In this document: positions 45,411-55,438 of the stretch, one piece after another
Layout of the letters: each line of letters opens with the position of its first letter
Numbering within the stretch: the stretch's first letter is position 1
Origin: Culex pipiens pallens
Taxonomy: Eukaryota; Arthropoda; Insecta; Diptera; Culicidae
Reading direction: 5' to 3'
Length of the DNA: 64,000 bases
Assembly: GCF_016801865.2 (NCBI RefSeq)
Contig: NC_068937.1
Coordinates: 8,636,207 to 8,700,206 of the forward strand
Program-made: the position numbers and the translations under genes
The notes under the pieces: model-generated
The model's input: only the letters and a program-made list of their open reading frames with translations
What the model was told of the DNA's origin: nothing
Databases searched by the model: none

Positions 45411-46200
45411 ACTCTTCAAAATTTAACATAACTCAGTTTCGCAACCGACCAATCAATATTTTTCGCCCTTTTGATCAACCTGTCCCAGGACACCGGAACC
45501 GTTGATTTCCACCGATTGTCCACCGAGGGCATTTGTTATTCTCTTCTGCATAAAGCCTCCTCCAGGGAGAGGATTTTCAAGCTTTTCCCCCAACACTCCA
45601 CCAAATTCCTTCACCAGAAGTGATTGCAGCCGAGAAACCAGCAAAAAAATATTGCATCCCGAAAAAAAACCTCCACAACCCCAGTGAATCCCAGATTAAG
45701 CCCTTCAGCAGCAGAAGCGCTCCGAAAGTGCAGAGAAGCACTATATGCCACTAAATAAGGGCTCACCGACGAAACCTAGGAGGAAACAACAAATGGCACC
45801 GAGAAAAGCCAGCAAAGACAGATTTGTTATCCCAGGTCTTCCTTTTTTTCTGCTATTCCCGGAGGGGATTTTGGGGAAACCGTCGTCGTCGTCCAACCCG
45901 AAAGAGACTCAACCTGGCGCGGTAGAATAATGGAAGTGTGTGAATTAATCATGTGGAAATGATGAAGAGTGCTCCGGTGGCGATGCGACGAGGAAAGATC
46001 ATCGGAAAAAAGGATGCTCGTTTTTTGAGGAGAGGAGAAATGATATCGGGAAAATCTAGCTTCAGGAAAAAAAGGAAAGAATGGGGGTCATAAAACTGCT
46101 TCACGCGCAGGAAACGGTGTTGCACTTCCGTGGCGGAAGTGAACAGGAGTCATACTAGGAAAAGAAAGAAAGCGATGTTTTGATCTACTCTAACGAAAGG
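45411..46200. other. Unique island
   Basis: A-rich, purine-biased plus strand. Frames at 45453-45687 on both strands conflict. No repeat recognised. Confidence 0.4.
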
Positions 46201-46217
46201 TGTCCTTACTATGAGTT

Positions 46218-46398
46218 GTTAGTTTGACAGTTGACAATTGACAGAAGGTGTTAGTAACAAATTAAGGTGTACTTACCATTTGAAAACACTTTGAATTAAC
46301 TGCAGCTTCGAGTACATACCAAACTCTATCAAATTTTCACTTCAACTTCCTAACTAATTTTGCTCTAATACCTGAAACTTGAAGTCCGTAATAGAAGT
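46218..46398 (-). repeat. Composite module (first of three about 275-bp tandem copies)
   Basis: A TACTTCTATTACGGACTTCA; B1 decayed to TTGGTATGTACTCG (46311); B2 ATGGTAAGTACACC (46269); C CTGTCAATTGTCAACTGTCA. Confidence 0.9.
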
Positions 46399-46500
46399 AA
46401 AATAAAAATTTACAGCAACAGCTAGAAGAGCTTCTAATATCCTAGCTAACCTCAAACCCTCCAAAAATTCTTCTGCAATAAAGCTGCCCTAAATGAAATT

Positions 46501-46675
46501 TGTTAGTCTTGACAGAGACAATTGACTAAGAGTGTTAGAAATAAATTAAAGTGTACTTACCGGACATTTTAGATAACTGCAGAATCGAGTACTTACCAAA
46601 CTCTAACAAATTTTCACTTCATTTTTCTGACCAATTTTGCTCTAGAACCTTAAACTTGAAGTCCGTAATAGAAGT
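46501..46675 (-). repeat. Composite module (second tandem copy)
   Basis: A GACTTCTATTACGGACTTCA (46655-46675), 277 bp from the previous A; B1 TTGGTAAGTACTCGATT; B2 CCGGTAAGTACACTTT; C shortened to GTCAATTGTCTCTGTCAAGA. Confidence 0.9.
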
Positions 46676-46765
46676 CAAATAAAGAGTTTAGTTAGAGTTG
46701 GCACTTTCAAGAGCCTGACAATTTGACATGTTTTTGTTAGCTTCAACATCAGCAGAATAAGATTT

Positions 46766-46946
46766 GTTAGTCTTGGCAAAGACAATTGCCAGAGGGTGTT
46801 AGTATCAAATTGAAGTTAACTTACCAGTTGATGACATCTTGAATAACCGCAAAATCGAGTACTTACCAAACTCTAATGATTGTTCACTTCAATTTCCAGA
46901 CAAGTTTTATTCAACTACCTTCAAGTTGAAGTCCGTAATAGAGGTA
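46766..46946 (-). repeat. Composite module (third tandem copy)
   Basis: A TACCTCTATTACGGACTTCA (46925-46946), about 270 bp from the previous A; B1 TTGGTAAGTACTCGATT; B2 ACTGGTAAGTTAACTT; C decayed. Confidence 0.9.
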
Positions 46947-48340
46947 ACAAACCCAATTTCAATTTTTGCACCACCTTCACAGTCTCAACCACACCAACTG
47001 TCTTTCCTAACCTCAAAATCCCACAATTAAAGCGTCTCGCCACCAAAACCTCAACGCGAACGAGGTGCTAGGAAAAAGTCTTTTCTCTCAACGACAAAAA
47101 AAGGGTCACCAGGGTTAGACACTAGTGCGCGACTGTGGTTTCTATCGGCAAATTGGATTAAAATTTGCGGACAGTTGAGTTTCTGTAATCCAGCGCTATC
47201 GCTGACCACATTTAAATTCGCCTGCTCTCGCTGCCAGACCGAAGTGGCTCTAACCAGGTTTAGTCCGAGCGAGCCCAGACAGTCTAATCCACAAAAATGA
47301 GGATTTTTTGCCCTGTTTGTTTCTGGTTGGTTGGCGCAGTTTTCAGCCGAATGAACGCTACAGCCAGGGATTGATGGGGAAGAGTGGACAATGTTGCCTC
47401 AATTGGATTCCGGACACGTTATTGCACTCACACTAGCCGTAATTGAATAATTCGATAATACTAACTTTACACCTGACACTGCATCGGGTTGGATTACAAT
47501 CCTTGAACTAGTAGATATTGTTACTGTTGAGCTTCAAAATTCAATTTTTGAAAATCTGAAACTTCTCGGAACTCATTTTCCCATGCCGACCTTCATCCCG
47601 CAAGAAAATCTCCTTACCGCAAAGATCTTGAGCCGTCACAGCTTGGTTCCCTGCAGTCCTTAATCCACATCCCAGTTGTATAGAAGTCAAAATGAGCCAT
47701 GAAAGGGAACCGATTTGCGAGCATTGTTGCACTGAACCGTTTTTTCTTTCACAAAAAATAAAGAAACCTTCTTTCAACCTGGTCCAGGGAACCAGAAAAT
47801 GACACAAAATTAGGTGACAATTGTTTGGGCCCCGAAGGGGCCGCTCAGAACCATAACGAATCGAATTATTGGCACGCAAGCTTTGACATTTTAATTTTTT
47901 TCGGAGTTCGGCCCGGTGTTCGTGATGCAACGTGATTCGATTAGTTCCGCAATTGACCGGATGACGAGAGGCACCTTTCGTCTAGAAAATTGTTTGAAAG
48001 AAACCCAGAATTTGACCAACGAAAATCGGTGACAAAGTGGGAAGTCGAGGGAGGAAAAAATTTAATTAACAAACACATGCGGAAAATTAAAAAATATAAA
48101 TGGCACAAAATGAAGCGCAGTCGTCACCGGCGAAGAAATTGGGATTTGGAGAATTTTCTGGCTGACCGTCGTCAGCCGTCGGTTTGGGCGGAATCACTTC
48201 CGGTTTGGTAGAGATGGGAGTTTAGAGAGAGGAACTGGGATAGGATTTGATTGAGAAATTTGCCGTACAGAAGAGTTGGTTTGATTGGGTTGGAAGAAGT
48301 TGTATTGGAGTAGAAGTTAAATATGATAGTCTTAAATTTA
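46947..48340. other. Unique, higher-complexity island
   Basis: A 129-residue minus frame at 47541-47930 and a 73-residue plus frame at 47990-48211 have no recognisable domain. No repeat seen. Confidence 0.45.
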
Positions 48341-48508
48341 TGACAATGACAGTTGACAGTTTGTTAAAAGATAGAAAAAAATGTACTTACCAATTCACAG
48401 CATTTCAAATCACTTCACACAAAATTCACCAACACGTAACACTTCACATCAAATTCACGAAATCTACCACCTTAGAAGCTTCCTCTTCAAGTCCGTACTT
48501 GAGATCAG
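48341..48508 (-). repeat. Composite module
   Basis: Minus strand: A CTCAAGTACGGACTTGAAGA (partly palindromic: TCAAGTaCGGACTTGA), about 110 bp from B TTGGTAAGTACATT (48380); C CTGTCAACTGTCATTGTCAT. Only one donor word. Confidence 0.8.
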
Positions 48509-48550
48509 TTTAATGAAATTCATTGAAAATTGTGATTAGGAAGTATCTTT

Positions 48551-49345
48551 TGAAGTCCGTATTTGAAAAGCAAGTGAAGTGAAGTGAAGTGAAGTGAAGT
48601 GAAGTGAAGTGAAGTGAAGTGAAGTGAAGTGAAGTGAAGTGAAGTGAAGTGAAGTGAAGTGAAGTGAAGTGAAGTGAAGTGAAGTGAAGTGAAGTGAAGT
48701 GAAGTGAAGTGAAGTGAAGTGAAGTGAAGTGAAGTGAAGTGAAGTGAAGTGAAGTGAAGTGAAGTGAAGTGAAGTGAAGTGAAGTGAAGTGAAGTGAAGT
48801 GAAGTGAAGTGAAGTGAAGTGAAGTGAAGTGAAGTGAAGTGAAGTGAAGTGAAGTGAAGTGAAGTGAAGTGAAGTGAAGTGAAGTGAAGTGAAGTGAAGT
48901 GAAGTGAAGTGAAGTGAAGTGAAGTGAAGTGAAGTGAAGTGAAGTGAAGTGAAGTGAAGTGAAGTGAAGTGAAGTGAAGTGAAGTGAAGTGAAGTGAAGT
49001 GAAGTGAAGTGAAGTGAAGTGAAGTGAAGTGAAGTGAAGTGAAGTGAAGTGAAGTGAAGTGAAGTGAAGTGAAGTGAAGTGAAGTGAAGTGAAGTGAAGT
49101 GAAGTGAAGTGAAGTGAAGTGAAGTGAAGTGAAGTGAAGTGAAGTGAAGTGAAGTGAAGTGAAGTGAAGTGAAGTGAAGTGAAGTGAAGTGAAGTGAAGT
49201 GAAGTGAAGTGAAGTGAAGTGAAGTGAAGTGAAGTGAAGTGAAGTGAAGTGAAGTGAAGTGAAGTGAAGTGAAGTGAAGTGAAGTGAAGTGAAGTGAAGT
49301 GAAGTGAAGTGTTATTCTTTAAGTTCGTACTTGAAAAGCATTTTT
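48551..49345 (-). repeat. Two motif A copies flanking a pentamer array
   Basis: TTTTCAAATACGGACTTCAA at 48551-48570 and TTTTCAAGTACGAACTTAAA at 49319-49338 on the minus strand. Both are followed by the same AAAGCA-type context, so the array sits within, or duplicated with, a motif A segment. Confidence 0.7.
48572..49310 (+). repeat. (GAAGT)n, about 148 perfect units
   Basis: 739 bp of unbroken AAGTG pentamer without a single visible substitution, in contrast to the mutated 8-bp and 9-bp arrays. Perfect purity implies very recent expansion, or a collapsed or polished assembly. Confidence 0.98.
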
Positions 49346-50736
49346 TTTATTTTGAACTTTTAAGAATGGCAAAGTTTGAAAAAACAGTGACCAGTTTCTC
49401 AATCTCACTCCACCGAACAGAACCACAAGTTCCACTGCTCTGTGGCGAATCAATGGTTGGCAATATTTGCTCCGCCGACGCTGCCAAATGGCGGTCACAC
49501 TCTATGGTTTGGCAAATCTGCATTCAACGTCGCTACCCCCGGGGATCTGCTCCAAATATCTACCAGTCCGAACGCTCTGCGCCTCTCTCCCGTATGCATG
49601 GCTACCGCAAAATATTTGCCTCAATATTAATTGAAATTTTTTCGAGTCAGGATTTCTTCTTTTTTTTGCCCTCTTTCTGAAACTGCTCCATTCTGTTAAT
49701 TTTGCAGAGGAAGAGGTGGGTGTCGCGACGCGAGTCGACACAGAGAGTGTAGAGAGACGACACGCAACTACAATTATGGTGGATGTCCTTTTTGCAGCTG
49801 CGGCAGGACATCGCTGATGACTGGTGCAGCGTGTGTCCTGACACACAGACTCGATGTGTGACGGGATATCGGCGCCACCGCGGAGATTTTTCTTGTTCCC
49901 TTAACGGGGTTACGAGTTCCGATCTGGAGTGAGCTTCAAAATTTGACCATTTTTTTTTCTCAAACGACGATGCTAAACTAGAATAGATTTTGGAACTATC
50001 ACTGATCAACGACGGTGCCATCCAAGCTCTTTGCCAAAAGGTAGATTTTTACCAAATTTTGAACTTTTTAGAATTTATAAAAATGTCAACTCTCAGTTTC
50101 CTCGACCTCGGACCGTGCCAAACAACGCGGGACTGGGCACATAATCGGATATTGACATGCTCGAAGCCACCGTCCATCCCCAGATGTCCCGGAATGTTGG
50201 CCACAGCAGAAGCCGTTGTTGTCCCAAATCGTTTCCCCCCAACCCCCCGGGTCCAGGTGTTACCCCTTTGTGTCCCGTCAATCAACAAAAAGCTTCGTTC
50301 GACGAAAAAAAAAACCGAGCCAAAGAGTGGCCTCATACACTTCATCAAAGGTCCCCCCGGGGCCGTGGTCCACGTGGTCTCGCCGTCACGGGTGCACACA
50401 ATTCAGGTGCACCTCAAAGAATGATCCGGCTCTTGGTCGAAATGGCCAACTGCCACAGGAAAAAAAAAAATCAAACGCACCCGGGGATTCTATTGAATAT
50501 TGACGTTGTTAGTTTTTCGGTTACCCAATCACGGCACGGATGGTCCTCGTTTTGGAGCCGCCGCCAACCTATCTGTGGTGAACGGAGAGTCCCGAAAACT
50601 CCCGTGGAAGAATTCACCCCTTGGTTATCGTTTGATGAAGAGACCGGGACTTTTTATCACACACGACTGCTGGGGAAGGTGAGGTTACCCGCATATTTCT
50701 CCAAAATATGGCAATCAACTCATCCATACTGGATCT
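49346..50736. other. Unique, higher-complexity island
   Basis: GC-richer, with many mutually overlapping frames on both strands (203 aa at 50157-50768, 144 aa at 49990-50424, 116 aa minus at 50049-50399). The overlap of three or more frames over the same bases, without domain or codon signal, argues against any single real gene. Confidence 0.45.
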
Positions 50737-50741
50737 CAAGC

Positions 50742-52312
50742 CACGGCGTGTTTTCTGGGCAACCTTAAGGAGAAAAAATAGTCATCGCTACTTTCAAAAG
50801 TATCTTATAGGAAATTTTCTCAGCTTTCCAATGCTCCTAAGAGCGAAATGTTTCATCGGGAAATTTCTGAGATATCTCTATTTTAAGTTTTTTGGTTTTA
50901 AATTTCTTTATTATTTATGGAAACTTTATACTTAAAGTCCTGGAAACTTGTCAAATGATGTGTTTCATGTGTCATTTACTCATCAAAATGTGCAAAATAA
51001 GACAAGAAACAACTTTGTAAAAGGTTGCAAACCGCTAAACATTTTGAAAATGAAGTTTTAACCGAATTTTTGAATATGTGGGATTTATTCAGAAATTAAA
51101 ATCATAAAACCGCATTAAAATATTGTTTTTTACAAGAACAAATAGATTATTACATAATGTTGTGTACAAATAACACCGGTTTGCTCTGATTCAGCTTGGA
51201 ATTAGCTGATACAACCGATTTTTTTTACAGGTTTGAGATTATTATGAATAAATATCATATTTTCTTAATCAAACATTATCCAGTTCCATGGATACAAAAT
51301 ATGTTTAATACTCGAAATTGAACTGCAAACTACTGTTGCAAGCTTTAGGAGAAATACTTTTCATTAGTATGAAATGATTGTTTTAGTTTTTTTTGTATTA
51401 AATGATCAAGGAATTAGCAATATTTTAGAAGTTTATAAGACTGTCATCTTCAATCTCATCTTAAAAAAAATGTTTTATTTCTTGATTTTTGTTCAAATAG
51501 TTTGGAAAGAAAGTTTCTGGTTGATTGTGTTTTATTGTTAAAATAATAAATAATAATGTTCAAGCAAAAAATTAAGTTTGTGACGGTGTTTTCAGCATTC
51601 TGAATTGGAAGACTCGAGTTTTACTGCTACTTTTAAGTGCATTTTCAACAGTAAACATTTTATAGAATTTTATATTTATTTTATTCTTATGAAAAGATGA
51701 CTTTTGAAGCTTGCAACAGTAATACATTTTCGATCTTAAATCATATTTGTATTTATGTTCCTGGTTAATGTCTGCTTAAGAAAATATCAAATTTATTCAT
51801 TAAAATTCAATAATACCATTAACAATCACAAACCTGCCAAAGTTTTGGCTGAGCAAGCTAATTCAGAGCAGACACGTGATATTTGTACACAAAAAATATG
51901 TAATAATCTTATAATTCTTGTAAAAAATATATTTTTACATTGTTTTATGATTGTAATTTCTGAATAAATCCAATATATTCAAAAACTCAGACAAAACATA
52001 ATTTTCAAAATGTTTAGCGGTTTGCAACCTTCTACAAAGTTGTTTCTTGCCTGATTTTGCACATTTTGATGAGTAAATGACACATGAGACACATCATTTG
52101 ATAAATTTACTGAACTGTTAGTATAAAGTTTCCAATAAATAATAAAGAAATTTAAAACCAAAAAACTTAAAATAGAGATATCTCAGAAATTTCCCGATGA
52201 AACATTTCGCTCTTTAAAGCATTGGAAAGCTGAGAAAATTTCTTATAAGACACATTTGAAAGTAGCGATGACTATTTTTTCCTGAATAGTTTGTTCTAGA
52301 AAACACGCCGTG
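50742..52312. mobile_element. 1.57-kb foldback element with 5-bp TSD
   Basis: Ends CACGGCGTGTTTTCT and AGAAAACACGCCGTG, flanked by CAAGC at 50737-50741 and 52313-52317. The arms continue inward as diverged inverted copies to about 51400 and 51660 (GAGATATCTC, TTTGGTTTTAAATTTCTTTA, GGTTGCAAACCGCTAAACAT, TACTGTTGCAAGCTT all pair), leaving only about 260 bp unpaired. The arms differ by many substitutions, so it is old. No coding frame. Superfamily not assigned. Confidence 0.85.
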
Positions 52313-52317
52313 CAAGC

Positions 52318-52545
52318 GGTCGGTTCTGGGGACGGAATGGATTGGTCTGGTCTTGTATGTCCCTATCCAGGGGGATATGGCGCATCGTTTGGGGTTTTCT
52401 GCGGAAGAGCACCAGAATATTGGCAAATCGATGTGCGTTTATGTGGAAAACTGGTGAACGATTGCTGGAGACTGTCTTTTTTATATGCGAGCTAAATTGT
52501 TCGTGTTTTAGAAATGTAGCTTTAGAACGCTGCAAAAAGACTCGA
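52318..52545. other. Short unique segment between insertions
   Basis: Frames on both strands over 52310-52535 conflict; nothing recognised. Confidence 0.4.
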
Positions 52546-52570
52546 ACAATCTACTACGGACTTCGAATTC
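52546..52570 (+). repeat. Motif A, isolated, opposite to its neighbours
   Basis: AATCTACTACGGACTTCGAATT: the only + strand copy between 32 and 58 kb. It lies just left of the 9-bp array and SINE, and 230 bp right of the foldback element. Confidence 0.6.
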
Positions 52571-52655
52571 CTGAACTGGAAAATACAAAAAATAGTCATT
52601 TGTCATTTAGACAAAAATTTTAAAATTCATTTTCGATTTATTTTGTGTTTTTTTT

Positions 52656-52747
52656 TGTAATTTTTGTCAATTTTGTCAATTTTGTCAATTTTGTCAATTT
52701 TGTCAATTTTGTCAATTTTGTCAATTTTGTCAATTTTGTCAATTTTA
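52656..52747 (+). repeat. 9-bp array, unit CAATTTTGT
   Basis: About 10 units, continuous with the 3' tail of the minus-strand SINE. One or two TTTTTGTAA units at the left edge resemble the larger arrays. Confidence 0.95.
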
Positions 52748-52980
52748 GCACTCGTATGAGAGAATAATGGCCTCGAGCCGAGTGAATCGTGGTACCATTT
52801 ATGGACACAGCTCAAAATGGGCGAGAGAATTATCCCCTCGAGGTTCATTTGCAAAACAAAGTTCATCCGTCAACACAAAAAAACAAAAAGTGTCGACAGC
52901 GGGAATCGAACCAGAGACCTTTGGCATCCTAACCCAATGACTTATCTGCCTCGGCCACCACAGCTTGGTGGCCGGGGAGA
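52748..52980 (-). mobile_element. tRNA-headed SINE with a 9-bp-repeat tail
   Basis: Minus strand: A box TGGCCGAGGCA (52947-52957), B box GGTTCGATTCC (52902-52912), then a body of about 150 bp. The 3' end is followed directly by (ATTGACAAA)n. The head is tRNA-like but not the same as the SINE at 4069. No TSD is fixed. Confidence 0.75.
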
Positions 52981-53411
52981 GGTCAGAAGTTGATGTATGG
53001 CACTTATTGGAGATTTATTGTTTCAATTAACGATTGAACACATTTGTTTTGATGATGTGCACAGTAAAAAATAGTGTAAATTTTGAAGGTGTAATTTTGG
53101 AAGGTTGAATATTATCTCTTTAATGTTGTAATTTTTCCGTGAATAATGGCATTACATCTTAATAGAAGTAAAATTATACATTTTCTGAAGTAAAATTATA
53201 CATTTTTTCTGACATAAAAGATGTACTCCTTCCCAGATGTAATTTTAGCATGATTTTTTTTACTGTGAGAGTTGGTAGCATTATTCTTTCAATTTTGACA
53301 CTGAGCTCCCAATAAATTTTGAAGGAACGATTGGCAGACGAAAATCTTACAATTCTGAATGGTAAAGGAGGTGGAGGCTATACATTAATTCGAAAGTTTG
53401 TAAAATTTAGA
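52981..53411. repeat. AT-rich sequence with TGTAATTTT/AAATTATACA words
   Basis: 53060-53270 contains repeated and inverted GTAATTTTG / AAAATTACAT / AAATTATACATTTT words around GAAGTAAAATTATACATTTT, suggesting a decayed small TIR element. No clear ends. Confidence 0.35.
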
Positions 53412-53413
53412 TA

Positions 53414-54903
53414 CAGTATGTAAAAAAAGTATTTACACCCCTTCGGCACTATGCACATATTGTGATGAAACATCTAAACAATTTAATGTTGACAGAAACC
53501 TATTACTACGTTTTGTTCAGAAACTCATGCCAGACATTTTGCTACAAAAAGCTCATGAAAAGATGATTTCTATAAAAAGTTATATAACAAATACTATTAC
53601 AAAAATAAAAAAGGTGCAAAAAAAGTTTGTACACCTTTCGAAAAATTAACATAAATAATGTTATTTGTTGACAAATCACCATAAATCCAGTCTCCCAACT
53701 CCAAATAGGCATCCTTGACTGATTAAAAAAATAATTTGGATTGAATATAAAGTTTACTAACTACTTAGTATAACAGTTTATATAACTCTGGAAATTTTAT
53801 ATAAAACTTATCTAAACTTAATTTTGCAAACTTTTAATTCAACTAAATGTCAATATATTACCATAGAATTGCTAAATAAACATTTTAGAGTGGGTATAAC
53901 ACCGTTTTGGGGGTATTTGTATCGATAGAATAGATTTTTCGTTGGAATTTCGTACCAACCCGGAATTACGTCGTCGGAAAATCCGCCGGCATCTGAACCG
54001 GTCCACAATTCACAAGTCAACCTATGTGGCATCAGAAAGGGCATAAAATTTCCGATCTTTTGATACCCATACATCCAGGTTTTCTATAAAACCCACGTTT
54101 TTAAATACCTAAGCAAAAACGTTGTTATGGTTTCGTTTGAGCAACCTGCCAAAAATGTATGGAATTTCGTATTTTTTGTTCTCGTGGATCAAACTTACTT
54201 TTTGCCCAGGTATTTAAAAACGTAGGTTTTAAAGAAAACCTAGATGTTTGGGTATCAAAAGATCGGAAATTTTATGCCCTTTCCGATTCCACATAGGTTG
54301 ACTTGTGAATCGTGTACCGGTTCGGATGCCGGCAGATTTTCTTACGACGTAATTCCGGGTTGGTACGAAATTCCAACGAAAAATCTATTCTATGATACTA
54401 ATACCCTCAAAACGGTGTTATACTTACTCCAAGATGTTTATTTAGCAATTCTATGGTAATATATTGACATTTAGTTGAATTAAAAGTTTGCAAAATTAAG
54501 TTTAGATAAGTTTTATATAGAATTTCCAGAGTTATATAAACTTTTTTACTAAGTAGTTAGTAAACTTTATATTCAATCCAAATTATTTTTTTAATCAGTC
54601 AGGGATGCCTATTTGGAGTTGGGAGACTGGATTTATGGTGATTTGTCAACAAATAACATTATTTTTGTTAATTTTTCGAAAGGTGTACAAACTTTTTTTG
54701 CACCTTTTTTATTTTCGTAATAGTATTTGTTATATAACTTTTTATAGAAATCATCTTTTCATGAGCTTTTTGTAGCAAAATGTCTGGCATGAGTTTCTGA
54801 ACAAAACGTAGTAATAGGTTTCTGTCAACATTAAATAGTTTAGATGTTTCATCACAATATGTGCATAGTGCCCAAGGGGTGTAAATACTTTTTTTACATA
54901 CTG
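53414..54903. mobile_element. 1.49-kb mariner-type foldback element with TA TSD
   Basis: Outer ends CAGTATGTAAAAAAAGTATT and complement, with TA at 53412-53413 and 54904-54905. Arms of about 704 bp (53414-54115 and 54203-54903) are almost fully complementary around a loop of about 87 bp. The near-identical peptides MYGYQKIGNFMPF... (minus, 53850-54074) and MFGYQKIGNFMPF... (plus, 54244-54459) are the two arms, not genes. Ends and TA target fit Tc1/mariner. Confidence 0.9.
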
Positions 54904-54905
54904 TA

Positions 54906-55265
54906 GTTTTACTGATTTTATGGCCTCAAAAATATTGTATTTACATTTTCTGTAAGAAAACACATTCCATTTTTTTGTTTTTTTTTCAACTAAATTCGTT
55001 CATTCTAATCAAAAAGTTGTTGTTTATTCTGGCTGACATTTGTTAAAACTGGCATTCCCAAATTTATCTGCCTGACTGTATCAGTGTTGCCGTCAGATTA
55101 ACAAGTGATTTGTTTAACTGTTTTTCGAAGTCTGTAACTACAAGCTTGGTCGACATTTTTATCTTGCAAACAAAAAAAATAATAAAAGTATAAGCCTGCT
55201 GAGCCTAAAATTAGTACATTACAAGAACTAAATGCAAGTATAACATATCCCTCTTATTACTGTAT
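54906..55265. other. AT-rich sequence with one decayed motif A
   Basis: TAGTTACAGACTTCGAA on the minus strand at about 55123-55140. Confidence 0.45.
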
Positions 55266-55267
55266 TA

Positions 55268-55438
55268 GTATTGACAGTTTGACTGGTTGACAAAATGACA
55301 GGTTAGTTGACAGCTTAAAATTAACCTAGTACTTACCAAAATAACGCATTTCCTAGAAAAAATCACCACTTACCTGCTGACAACAGATTCAGGCGTCTCT
55401 ATAGGTTTAGGCATTGATTGAAGTCCGTAACTGAAAGC
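55268..55438 (-). repeat. Composite module
   Basis: Minus strand: A CTTTCAGTTACGGACTTCAA (55415-55437); B1 CAGCAGGTAAGTGGTG (55367); B2 TTTTGGTAAGTACTAGG (55330); C CTGTCAACTAACCTGTCATT, TTGTCAACCAGTCAAACTGT, CAATA. The A end reads TTTCAGTT, as at 13133. Confidence 0.85.

Noticed and set aside
50157..50768. A 203-residue plus-strand frame
   Set aside because: Four other frames overlap it and its 3' end runs into the start of a foldback transposon.
53850..54459. Paired peptides MYGYQKIGNF / MFGYQKIGNF as a duplicated gene
   Set aside because: They are the two arms of one inverted repeat, with stops shortly after and no domain.
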